A DNA stretch of 51,604 nt from Treponema sp. (GTDB lineage: Bacteria; Spirochaetota; Spirochaetia; Treponematales; Treponemataceae): NCBI GenBank assembly GCA_017449285.1, contig JAFSJX010000029.1, forward strand, positions 1 to 51,604. The letters run 5' to 3'. This document shows, piece after piece, positions 32,442 to 39,911 of the stretch; the stretch's first letter is position 1, and every line of letters starts with the position of its first letter. Made by a program: the position numbers and the translations under genes. Below the pieces are notes generated by a model. It was not told the origin of the DNA, made no database searches, and saw only the letters and a list, made by a program, of their open reading frames with translations.

Positions 32442-33260
32442 CTACCCCACATTTTTCTGATACAGACAAGCCCAGTCAGTCTTCAGAAACTCAAATTTTG
32501 TCTCCATACCGAACAAAGACTCCGAATGGCCGATAAACAAATATGAGTGAGCCGCCATTGAATTGTAGAAACGGTCGATAACAGCCTTCTGAGCAGCCTC
32601 GTCAAAATAAATCAGGACGTTACGGCAGAAAATCACGTCCAGATTGCGCATACCAGAATCGTTGCGAAGATTATGGTAGTCAAATTTAATCTTTGACATC
32701 AGTTCGGGAGTCGCCTGATATCCTTTGTCGTTTTTCGTAAAGAATCTGTCAAGATATTTTTGGGGAATACCCGTAATGCGGGACTCAGGATAGAATCCCT
32801 GCTGACCGACCATCAGCGATTTTAGAGAAATGTCCGATGCCGTAATATGGAATTTGTACGGCGGTGGCAACACATCGCAAAGAATCATCGCCAGCGTATA
32901 CGGCTCTTCCCCCGTTGAGCAGCCCGCGCTCCAGATGTTGATGGTATGGTCGCCCGTTTTTTTCTTTTGCTCAATAATATGAGGAACAACGTAATTCACC
33001 AGCGCGTCAAAATGCGGCTGATTGCGGAAGAAACGTGTCAAATTCGTCGTAACCGAATCCAACATAAGCTTCATCTCTTCTTTGTCGGACATGATGAGTT
33101 TGTAATACTCACCTACGGAAGCAATCTGCTTTTCGCGGAGTTTCTCTTTTAAACGGCTGTCCAAAATTGAACGATTCGTTGAGGAAAAAGTAATTCCGCT
33201 CTGGTCATAAATGACTTTTCGGAACATATCAAATTCTGCGTCTGTTAATAAGTCTGCCAT
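32442..33260 (-). CDS. cheR: Chemotaxis protein methyltransferase CheR (272 aa)
   Basis: CheR methylates receptor glutamates. The all-alpha N-domain (FDMFRKVIYDQSGITF) is followed by the SAM domain with WSAGCSTGEEPYTLAMIL, ITASDISLKSL and DVIFCRNVLIYFD, all diagnostic. The conserved NLTRFFRNQ motif is present. The start is ATG 33260: TATAAT ends 7 nt upstream, a TTTACA -35 box lies 17 nt further up, and no ribosome site exists, so this gene is probably leaderless. It forms an operon with cheB. Confidence 0.95.
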   Translation of the reverse strand: MADLLTDAEFDMFRKVIYDQSGITFSSTNRSILDSRLKEKLREKQIASVGEYYKLIMSDKEEMKLMLDSVTTNLTRFFRNQPHFDALVNYVVPHIIEQKKKTGDHTINIWSAGCSTGEEPYTLAMILCDVLPPPYKFHITASDISLKSLMVGQQGFYPESRITGIPQKYLDRFFTKNDKGYQATPELMSKIKFDYHNLRNDSGMRNLDVIFCRNVLIYFDEAAQKAVIDRFYNSMAAHSYLFIGHSESLFGMETKFEFLKTDWACLYQKNVG

Positions 33261-33372
33261 AATGAATATTATACACCCACAATCCAAAATTGTAAATCAA
33301 ATTAAAATTTTTTTTAGGCTGCCGGCAAGGCTTCGTATTCCCCTATGCGCGTGAATTCGCTATACTCTCTTC

Positions 33373-33855
33373 ATGCTGAAAAAATATCTGTGGATTTTTT
33401 TAATTTCGATGATACCGCTGATTGAACTGCGAGGGGCAATCCCGGTCTCTCAGGCACTGGAACTGCCGCTTCTTCCTTCATATATTATTTGCATTATCGG
33501 AAATATGATTCCTGTGCCGATTATCTATCTGTTCGCACGGAAATTTTTGGAATGGGGACAAGATAAGCGGCTGATTGGTGGAATCTGTACGTTCTTTCTG
33601 ATAAAAGGAACAAAGGCTGGTCAGAAATTGCAGGAAAAAGCCGGCCGCGGTCTTTTCTTCGCGCTGTTTTTGTTCGTGGGAATCCCGCTTCCAGGAACAG
33701 GCGCATGGACGGGAACGCTCGCGGCAAGTCTTCTGAACATGAAATTCAAAGACACCGTGATTGCCGTGCTTGCCGGAGTGCTTTTTGCCGGCGTGATTAT
33801 GATGCTGATTAGTTTTGGTGCATTCAGTGCGCTGTTCGCCGCTCTTGGCAGATAA
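33373..33855 (+). CDS. Small multidrug export-like membrane protein, COG2426 family (160 aa)
   Basis: The family signature is visible: SMIPLIELRGAIPVSQAL at the start, GNMIPVPIIYLFARKFLEWG, and GIPLPGTGAWTGTLAASLL. Four or five hydrophobic segments predict an inner-membrane protein. The family is annotated as small multidrug exporters, but direct evidence for transport is thin. TATACT ends 6 nt before the ATG with no ribosome site, so it is probably leaderless. The stop lies 3 nt from the convergent HAD gene. Confidence 0.85.
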   Translation: MLKKYLWIFLISMIPLIELRGAIPVSQALELPLLPSYIICIIGNMIPVPIIYLFARKFLEWGQDKRLIGGICTFFLIKGTKAGQKLQEKAGRGLFFALFLFVGIPLPGTGAWTGTLAASLLNMKFKDTVIAVLAGVLFAGVIMMLISFGAFSALFAALGR

Positions 33856-33858
33856 CGT

Positions 33859-34542
33859 CTAGCGCAAAAGCGGAAGAATCTGCCCCGGATGCGCACAGGT
33901 GATGTCGGCAAGCGGAACAATTCTTCGCCAGTCTGTCTCAGGTGGCTCGCTAAGGTCTTCGGCAGAAGTATCGTACACTGCCACCACTGGGAAGCCAGCG
34001 TTGTGAGCGGTGCGGATTGCGTAGAGCGAGTCCTCAAAAACGACGGCATTCTGCACGGGAACGCCAGCCATTTCCGCGCTCTTCTGGAAAATGAGTGGCT
34101 GGCTTTTCGACGTGTCAAAATCCTCGCAGCTGTTCAGGCGGAAAAAATACTTCTCAATGCCAAGCCTATGCAGACACGCGCGAACCAGCCGTTTGTCCGT
34201 TGCCGTCGCAAGAATCGCAGGAACGTGCAGTTCAGCCAATCGCTGAAGCAGTTCCATCGCCCCTGGTTTAAGCGGCAAATCCGTGCTGTAATGGCGCAAT
34301 GCCGTATCATCAATTTCTTCTATTATATTCTCCACCGATTCAGAAAAACCGTAGTTGTCCTTAAAATACTGCGCCGTTTCCGTGGAATTAAGCACCTTCA
34401 AATCGTACCACACATTCTTCGCAGGCGTTTTTCCATGGGTGCGAATAATCTCTTCTCCCAGCGTCCGCCACATCCACATCGAATCAAGCAACGTGCCGTC
34501 CATATCAAAAATCGCGCATTTCATCGTCTCTCGAATATTCAT
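33859..34542 (-). CDS. HAD-superfamily phosphatase, beta-phosphoglucomutase-like (227 aa)
   Basis: Motif I is FDMDGTLLDS (nucleophile and acid Asp). A cap domain follows (GFSESVENIIEEID), then motif II in VPAILATATDKRLV, and motif III/IV in FQKSAEMAGVPVQNAVVFEDSLYAIRTAHNAG. This is the layout of the phosphatase/phosphomutase subfamily with an inserted alpha-helical cap; the substrate is unknown. ATG 34542 was chosen because TATACT ends 6 nt upstream; an in-frame ATG further up would lie in or before the promoter. A decayed paralogue lies at 41747-42088. Confidence 0.88.
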   Translation of the reverse strand: MNIRETMKCAIFDMDGTLLDSMWMWRTLGEEIIRTHGKTPAKNVWYDLKVLNSTETAQYFKDNYGFSESVENIIEEIDDTALRHYSTDLPLKPGAMELLQRLAELHVPAILATATDKRLVRACLHRLGIEKYFFRLNSCEDFDTSKSQPLIFQKSAEMAGVPVQNAVVFEDSLYAIRTAHNAGFPVVAVYDTSAEDLSEPPETDWRRIVPLADITCAHPGQILPLLR

Positions 34543-34641
34543 ACTGCAAGTATATCGAAAACGACGCATTTTATCCATTGATGATTTTAATTTGATTTTA
34601 ATTTTAATGACAAATACGTTTTCTTGTGTTATAATAACGAT

Positions 34642-35481
34642 ATGAAGATTCAGCCTTTGCGGGGAAAACTTAAACTGACCAATGACGGCTCACTGGCGTT
34701 TTTTTTCGTGGGAACGGGGAGCGCGTTCAGCAGGAAGAATTTTCAGAACAATATTCTTGTCATAAAGGGCAACGACCATCTGCTGATTGACTGCGGTTCA
34801 CTCTGCCCTTATGTGCTTTCCACATACGGCATTTCCATCGGCGACATACAGAACGTGCTGGTCACTCATTCTCATGCTGACCATATCGGTGGACTGGAAG
34901 AGATGGCGTTCACAGGAATGTACAACACAAAGCAGAAACCAAACATGATTATCTGTGATGACTACAAAAAAATTCTCTGGGAGCAGAGTTTGCAGGGAGG
35001 CTGTGGCATAAGCGATGCGCAACCAGGCTTTTCAATGCAATTTGACGATTATTTTAATCAAATTGCGCCCAAACCGCTCCCAAATTCCCCCCGTCCACTG
35101 TATCACACAAAAATAGGTTCAATCGACATAAAAATCTTTCGGACGGTTCATATTCCGCCGGCAACAGATGACTGGAACAATATGTTCTATTCAATAGGCG
35201 TGCTGATTGATGACCGCATCCTGTTTCCCGCAGACACAAGTTTTGACAAGCCTCTTTTGGACTGGATGCTCAAGGACTATCCGATAGAATGGATTTTTCA
35301 CGACTGTCAGTTTTTTTCAAGCGGCGTGCATACCAGTTATGACGAACTGAAAACTTTGGAATCTTCCACAAAGAAAAAAATATACCTGTGCCACTATGGC
35401 GACAATTTTGAATCCTACGACCCAAAAAAAGACGGATTTGCGGGATTCGCACAGCGTGGCATTTATTACAACTTCGGCTGA
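34642..35481 (+). CDS. MBL-fold metallohydrolase, RNase Z/PhnP-like (279 aa)
   Basis: The N-terminal FFFVGTGSAFSRKNFQNN is the usual first strand and loop. The metal motif is VTHSHADHIGGLEE. Further ligands are likely in FRTVHIPPATDD, LFPADTS and the C-terminal IYLCHYGDN. It lacks the Cys cluster of the MBL protein at 4192 and is probably a different subfamily. The substrate is unknown. TATAAT ends 6 nt before the ATG, with an ATGACA -35 box 17 nt upstream of it, so translation is probably leaderless. It is divergent from the HAD gene. Confidence 0.85.
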   Translation: MKIQPLRGKLKLTNDGSLAFFFVGTGSAFSRKNFQNNILVIKGNDHLLIDCGSLCPYVLSTYGISIGDIQNVLVTHSHADHIGGLEEMAFTGMYNTKQKPNMIICDDYKKILWEQSLQGGCGISDAQPGFSMQFDDYFNQIAPKPLPNSPRPLYHTKIGSIDIKIFRTVHIPPATDDWNNMFYSIGVLIDDRILFPADTSFDKPLLDWMLKDYPIEWIFHDCQFFSSGVHTSYDELKTLESSTKKKIYLCHYGDNFESYDPKKDGFAGFAQRGIYYNFG

Positions 35482-35518
35482 ACCGCTTTTCCACGCAAGA
35501 ATACCACACGCAGGGCGA

Positions 35519-35547
35519 TTGTCAGAGGAACGCATTTCTGCTATAGT
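35519..35547 (+). promoter_or_regulatory. Promoter of the tRNA-Arg gene
   Basis: TTGTCA (35519-35524), a 17-nt spacer and TATAGT (35542-35547), followed by the tRNA 9 nt downstream. Confidence 0.75.
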
Positions 35548-35556
35548 GAATTATCT

Positions 35557-35630
35557 GGCCCATTAGCTCACTTGGATAGAGCGGCCGCCTCCTAAGCGGC
35601 AGGTAGTGCGTTCGAATCGCATATGGACCA
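35557..35630 (+). tRNA. tRNA-Arg, anticodon CCU
   Basis: The cloverleaf folds fully: D stem GCTC/GAGC, anticodon stem GCCGC/GCGGC with loop CTCCTAA (anticodon CCT at 35591-35593), variable loop of 5, and T stem GTGCG/CGCAT with loop TTCGAAT. The acceptor stem (35557-35563 with 35623-35629) has one C-A mismatch at the third pair. CCA is not encoded. The tRNA reads AGG codons. Confidence 0.93.
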
Positions 35631-35711
35631 TATCCATAGTCCATGAGCAGCAAGGAAATTATTGTCGGTTGCGTGTCCGTGCAGATGCTTATGAACCAAA
35701 TCCATGTGCAT

Positions 35712-35738
35712 AAAAAATGCCGGGGCAAGCCCGGCATC
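35712..35738 (-). terminator. Terminator of the 152-aa membrane protein gene
   Basis: ATGCCGGG and CCCGGCAT form a perfect 8-bp stem around a 5-nt loop, followed on the minus strand by six T. It lies about 25 bases past the gene stop at 35762. Confidence 0.88.
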
Positions 35739-35761
35739 AGCACAAAATGCGCGGAAAAGAA

Positions 35762-36220
35762 TTAGTTTCCGTCTTTGATGGTCAGAAGTCCGCCGATAAT
35801 CAGCGCATTCTTTGCCAAAGACAAGAACCAGTGCAAAAGAAGTGAAGGCTGCTGGAAGTCAATCTTCGCATAGTAAATCAGCGCGATAACCGTAACGATA
35901 ATCCACAGCACAATGATAATGCGGCGAACGATATCGTCAAGTTTACCAAAATCAACGCCCTTGTTCTTTGAATTGAACACAGCAGTAATTGCTTTGATAA
36001 AGAGCAACAGTCCGCCCAAAATCAGCAATGCGCCAACTACGATTGCAAGCACTCTGATAACATCCGCGTTTCTTGCGAATCCCAAGAAAGCCTGAATTTC
36101 TGCTGAAGAAATTGAGCTTCCAACTTTTGGTGCTACCAAACAAATACCTGTTACGACAAGGTACACTGAAAGCGCAACCTGAATAATAGAAATACCAATG
36201 GTTCTGACCTGTTTTGCCAT
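35762..36220 (-). CDS. Four-TM membrane protein of unknown function (152 aa)
   Basis: Hydrophobic segments are seen at about 9-30 (ISIIQVALSVYLVVTGICLV), 55-80 (VLAIVVGALLILGGLLLFI), 98-115 (IIIVLWIIVTVIALIYY) and 128-147. The short cytoplasmic loop has SKNKGVDFGKLDDIV. No family motif is recognised. The start has GAGGAG with good spacing, and the gene ends at a strong terminator, so it is probably a single transcript. The four-helix layout loosely recalls DoxX-like proteins, but that is not supported by specific residues. Confidence 0.75.
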   Translation of the reverse strand: MAKQVRTIGISIIQVALSVYLVVTGICLVAPKVGSSISSAEIQAFLGFARNADVIRVLAIVVGALLILGGLLLFIKAITAVFNSKNKGVDFGKLDDIVRRIIIVLWIIVTVIALIYYAKIDFQQPSLLLHWFLSLAKNALIIGGLLTIKDGN

Positions 36221-36349
36221 ACCAAACTCCTCATAAAGCCGTTTTTTATGCGACCTACGATTTTATTTTGTTCCACATACGCGGAACGTATTTTGATTAT
36301 ACCACAAATTTTTAAATCATACAAATAAAAAAATAAAAAAGTCTTGAAA

Positions 36350-36805
36350 TCAACGGTAAATCACCGTAAAAAATTCGCAGACAATGCGCATATCTTCCGT
36401 AAAATCAAATCCGCAGACAGCCGCTTCGTCCTCAAAATACTCCCGTTGTTTATCGCGCCAAGCCGTAAGATTCTCGTCCTCACCCTCGCGTTCAGCCATT
36501 TCCCACGAAACTTCGTTGAACGGAAGCACCTGCACGGCGGTCAGTTCGATAATACAGCGCGGATTTTCGTCACGGTCTTCCACTATGTAGACTTCACCCG
36601 CAACAGGAATCGGCTCTCTGTTGATTGCATACGAGGGAAACGCCGAAAAAGAAACCGTCTTCCGTCCTGAAAGAATCAGCGAAAGTTGTTCCTCACCAGT
36701 AAAGCCTTTGTTCTCAAAGATTAGTTCGCCAGAAAAAGTCGCCTCGTCCTTGTCCTGATTTGTCGCTGCAAGATAGCGTTCCCAATATGCTTCTGCTTTT
36801 GTCAT
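36350..36805 (-). CDS. ASCH-domain protein (151 aa)
   Basis: ASCH domains have a PUA-like beta-barrel and are thought to bind RNA. The pattern here is the family one: LILSGRKTVSFSAFPSY, PVAGEVYIVEDRDENPRCIIEL, VLPFNEVSWEMAEREGED and NLTAWRDKQREYFEDE. The ATG at 36805 was preferred because AGGGAG precedes it at normal spacing; an upstream in-frame ATG overlaps that ribosome site. The gene is 20 nt downstream of a small membrane protein gene and probably cotranscribed with it. Confidence 0.85.
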   Translation of the reverse strand: MTKAEAYWERYLAATNQDKDEATFSGELIFENKGFTGEEQLSLILSGRKTVSFSAFPSYAINREPIPVAGEVYIVEDRDENPRCIIELTAVQVLPFNEVSWEMAEREGEDENLTAWRDKQREYFEDEAAVCGFDFTEDMRIVCEFFTVIYR

Positions 36806-36825
36806 AATTCTCCCTGCCAAATTTT

Positions 36826-37119
36826 TCAACGCGTCCTGTTAAGCATCAAGATAAATGCAAGAATAAAAAAGAGCGCTGGAATCACCGTAAAAAACAGGCT
36901 GCTCAACGGAATGCCCGCAAGACGGATTCCCCCGGCAATGATAACGCCCATTTTGACGAGCAGTTCAAACACAATGCCAGCGTAACCCGTCACCGCACCC
37001 GCAACAAGGCTCATCCATGCCGCATCACGGGTTTTGCTCCACAACGCGATGGCAAGAAAAGCCGCAATGCCAGAGAGAATCAGTTTGATGATATATAAGA
37101 TGATTTCGTTCTCTTCCAT
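36826..37119 (-). CDS. Small membrane protein (97 aa), unknown function
   Basis: Three hydrophobic segments are visible: IILYIIKLILSGIAAFLAIAL, MSLVAGAVTGYAGIVFELLV and SSLFFTVIPALFFILAFILM. The ends are charged (MEENE at the start, NRTR at the end). No family is recognised. It begins 7 nt after the upstream aminotransferase-like gene and lacks a clear ribosome site, so it is probably translated by coupling. It precedes the ASCH gene. Confidence 0.65.
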   Translation of the reverse strand: MEENEIILYIIKLILSGIAAFLAIALWSKTRDAAWMSLVAGAVTGYAGIVFELLVKMGVIIAGGIRLAGIPLSSLFFTVIPALFFILAFILMLNRTR

Positions 37120-37126
37120 AAAATAC

Positions 37127-37981
37127 TCAATTTTTTTTCACCGATTCCGTTGAATCTGCTGATTCAATTGATTCTACCGATTCGGCCAGCAAAAACGGAT
37201 TCTTTTTCAACTGAGCGAAGACCCCACGGTCTGCCCCGAACGGAACAATGCTCGGCTGGTCATACACAGGACTAATCACCACGCCGCAGTCAAGACAATG
37301 CAAGACAAAATCCGCATACCGCTCCTTCGCAATTTTGGGGAAAAGATATGGGCCTTTTCGCGTCCAATATTTTGCAAGCACCGTGTCATAGATGAACCAA
37401 TCCTTTTCCGAACGATTCTGCAACGCCGCAATCAGATTGTAGATTGACCGAGTGACCGCCGCACACAAAGGAGCCGCAAGACGCACACTTTCCACCACAC
37501 AAGGAAGTTCTGGACGAACAGCAAGAATCCAAATGCCCTGTGTCCACGCCAGCGGCGGCTCAATAATGACGGCATCAATCTCCGACCAGCGCACATTCTC
37601 TGACCACGGACGGAAAACGGATGTTCCCTGCGGCGCAATTTCGAGGGCAAGTTTGAGTGCAGATTGCTTTGAGGAGAAAACAAACACATTCCGCTCACCT
37701 GCCAAAAGTTCTGAGACCGCGCGCGCAAGCGGATTTTTTGCCGAACTGTCCGCGCGGGGAGTAAAATCAGTGTCAAAACTACCGGTAATACCGCGCGAAA
37801 GCACATTTTTCAGCACGGTGAACGCACTTGTTCCTCCCCAGCCCAGAATGGCTCGTCCCGCCTCCTGATACAAATCGGTCAGACGAACACCTTTTGCCGT
37901 GTACAAAAAGCATCCTCTGGCACGTTTGACCGTTCCGTACCGCTCCGTTATCTGAGCCGCAAGATAATTGACTTCATTCAT
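37127..37981 (-). CDS. Degenerate class III aminotransferase-like protein (284 aa)
   Basis: The first 55 residues (RYGTVKRARGCFLYTAKGVRLTDLYQEAGRAILGWGG) resemble the N-terminus of class III PLP aminotransferases, where a displayed G-x-x-L-x-D and a glycine-rich stretch occur. The rest is shorter than a normal enzyme (about 400-450 aa). I see no PLP-lysine motif, and DAVIIEPP is the only segment reminiscent of the usual IxEPxxx strand. It ends in a Ser/Glu tail (ESVESIESADSTESV). Likely a decayed or non-catalytic relative. The start at 37981 was chosen because TATACT ends 7 nt upstream; the ATG at 37984 is also possible. Confidence 0.55.
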   Translation of the reverse strand: MNEVNYLAAQITERYGTVKRARGCFLYTAKGVRLTDLYQEAGRAILGWGGTSAFTVLKNVLSRGITGSFDTDFTPRADSSAKNPLARAVSELLAGERNVFVFSSKQSALKLALEIAPQGTSVFRPWSENVRWSEIDAVIIEPPLAWTQGIWILAVRPELPCVVESVRLAAPLCAAVTRSIYNLIAALQNRSEKDWFIYDTVLAKYWTRKGPYLFPKIAKERYADFVLHCLDCGVVISPVYDQPSIVPFGADRGVFAQLKKNPFLLAESVESIESADSTESVKKN

Positions 37982-38046
37982 CATCAGCAGTATACCATAT
38001 TAAGCAAGTTTCTTCCACATCTTTTCGTGAAGTTCTGTGCGGAGTG

Positions 38047-38075
38047 TTGACATTATTGAGCGATTTTTATATTAT
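38047..38075 (+). promoter_or_regulatory. Promoter of rpmB
   Basis: TTGACA (38047-38052), a 17-nt spacer and TATTAT (38070-38075), followed by an ~40-nt leader with AAGGTAGG before the ATG. Confidence 0.75.
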
Positions 38076-38114
38076 ATAAAAACTCACGTAGAATCAATTC
38101 AAGGTAGGTAATAT

Positions 38115-38345
38115 ATGTCTAGAAGTTGTGATGTTTGCGGAAAAGGCTCAATGAGCGGAAACAAGGTCAGTAAGTCATACAACCACACCCGCCGCACTTG
38201 GAGACCGAATCTTTTGAAGGTAAAGACAGAAATCGGTGGAACAACCGCTACAATTAACGTTTGCACACGTTGCTTGCGCAGTGGTTTTGTTACAAAGAAA
38301 ATCAATGTAACTCCGGCAAACGCTGGCGCACCGAAGACAAACTAA
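38115..38345 (+). CDS. rpmB: 50S ribosomal protein bL28 (76 aa)
   Basis: The sequence fits bL28: RSCDVCGKGSMSGNKVS at the start, HTRRTWRPNLLKVKTEIGG, and INVCTRCLRSGFVTKK. The four Cys (CDVC and CTRC) make this the zinc-binding form. It is monocistronic with a consensus promoter and a strong terminator. It has a long leader, unlike the leaderless genes around it. Confidence 0.96.
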   Translation: MSRSCDVCGKGSMSGNKVSKSYNHTRRTWRPNLLKVKTEIGGTTATINVCTRCLRSGFVTKKINVTPANAGAPKTN

Positions 38346-38401
38346 GCGAAATGTCTGCTAATTGCCATTGCTTTAATGGCTCTTATCATTGTCTTTCAAG
38401 G

Positions 38402-38430
38402 AGCTGACCTTTTTTTGGTCGGCTTTTTTC
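38402..38430 (+). terminator. Terminator of rpmB
   Basis: AGCTGACC and GGTCGGCT form an 8-bp stem (one G-T pair) around a T7 loop and are followed by a run of six T. A smaller GCCATT/AATGGC hairpin precedes it. Confidence 0.88.
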
Positions 38431-38503
38431 TTTTAAATATCTACGGATGCAAGCAGGACAACCGCCTGTAGCATATTTTTTTGGAACTCGTTATAGTAAT
38501 CGC

Positions 38504-39910
38504 ATGAAATTCTTTTCCGTCACACGGCGCGCGCAAAAATATCGTTCTCCTTCCGCAGAAAATGCCATGACCGAAGGCGTTATCTGGAAAAGCCTGCTCA
38601 AATTCTTTTTTCCGCTTTTGATGGGAACGCTTTTCCAGCAGTTGTACAATACGGTGGACGCAATTATTGTTGGCCGTTTTGTGGGAAAAGAAGCCCTTGC
38701 CGCAGTGGGCGGAGGAACAGCCGTCTACCTGAACCTGCTGATTAGTTTTTTTGTGGGACTGACCAGTGGCGCGGGAATCATCATATCGCAATTTTTTGGC
38801 GCACGGAATGAAAGCGAAACAAGCCGAAGCGTCCATACTGCGATTTTCCTGTGCTTCGTGGGCGGACTGATTATGACAATAGGCGGACTAGCCGCAACAC
38901 CGTGGGTTCTGCGCATAATAAAAACGCCCGAAGACATCATGGGTCTTTCGCTCACCTACCTGAACATTTTTTTTGTGAGCATGGTACCGATGTTCATGTA
39001 CAATATGTGTTCCAGCATTATGCGCGCGGTGGGAAACGCAAAAGGCCCGCTCTACATTCTGATTGCCGCCGTCGTTACGAACATTGCGTTGGACTTGCTC
39101 TTTGTGGTGGCGTTCGGCTGGGGAGTGGCGGGCGTAGCGTGGGCAACCGTTGTATCTCAAGCAGAGAGCATGATTCTTTCGCTGGCAGTGCTTGCAAGGT
39201 CAAAAACGTCAGTTCGATTGCAGTTCAGAAAACTGGGATTTACGCCGCACATTCTGATAAAAATGCTCCGTCTGGGCTTACCAGGCGGCATTCAGTCCAC
39301 GTTCTACTGCCTGAGCAACATGATTATCCAGACGGCAATCAATTCGTTCGGCACAATTACAGTCGCGTCTTGGGCGGCGTTTGGCAAGATTGATGCGATT
39401 TTCTGGACGCTGGTCAGCACGATGGGAGTAGCCGTCACCACGTTCAGCGGGCAAAATTACGGCGCGCGAAAATATGACCGTCTTAAAAAATGTATGTGGC
39501 AGGCAATGCTGATTACCTTCTGTATGACCGCCAGTTGCACGGGATTCTTCCTGCTGACAGGGCAATACGTGTTCAGGCTGTTCACTACGGAGGCGGTCGT
39601 TGTGGCAGGGGGAATGCAGATTCTGCGCTTCCTTGCGCCGTGGTGGGTCAGTTACGTGGCGATTGAAGTGCTTTCGGGCATCATTCGTGGCGCAGGAGAC
39701 AGTTTTATCCCGATGGTGATTACGCTTTTCTGCGTGTGTGTTCTGCGCCTCGTGTGGCTTTTCACCGCCGTTCCCCACTGGAACACGATTCTGACCGTGT
39801 TAGCCTGCTACCCAATCACATGGACGACAACCAGCATATTGTTCCTCATTTACTGGTTCAGCGAAAAATGGCTTCACAAGCGGGAACAGATTTCGATACC
39901 GCAACGGTAA
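38504..39910 (+). CDS. MATE-family multidrug/cation antiporter (468 aa)
   Basis: This is a twelve-helix inner-membrane efflux protein. Typical MATE features are the first helix motif FFFPLLMGTLFQQLYNTVDAIIVGRFVGKEALAAVGG, the internal repeat GLPGGIQSTFYCLSNMIIQ, and AVTTFSGQNYGARKYDR. It probably exports cationic compounds using Na+ or H+. Start 38504 was chosen because TATAGT ends 6 nt upstream and no ribosome site is present. The stop is 1 nt from the convergent GH5 gene stop. Confidence 0.93.
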   Translation: MKFFSVTRRAQKYRSPSAENAMTEGVIWKSLLKFFFPLLMGTLFQQLYNTVDAIIVGRFVGKEALAAVGGGTAVYLNLLISFFVGLTSGAGIIISQFFGARNESETSRSVHTAIFLCFVGGLIMTIGGLAATPWVLRIIKTPEDIMGLSLTYLNIFFVSMVPMFMYNMCSSIMRAVGNAKGPLYILIAAVVTNIALDLLFVVAFGWGVAGVAWATVVSQAESMILSLAVLARSKTSVRLQFRKLGFTPHILIKMLRLGLPGGIQSTFYCLSNMIIQTAINSFGTITVASWAAFGKIDAIFWTLVSTMGVAVTTFSGQNYGARKYDRLKKCMWQAMLITFCMTASCTGFFLLTGQYVFRLFTTEAVVVAGGMQILRFLAPWWVSYVAIEVLSGIIRGAGDSFIPMVITLFCVCVLRLVWLFTAVPHWNTILTVLACYPITWTTTSILFLIYWFSEKWLHKREQISIPQR

Positions 39911-39911
39911 G

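Noticed and set aside
35557..35740. tRNA-Arg as an integration site of a mobile element
   Set aside because: No integrase, no repeated 3' end of the tRNA, and the following genes look chromosomal.
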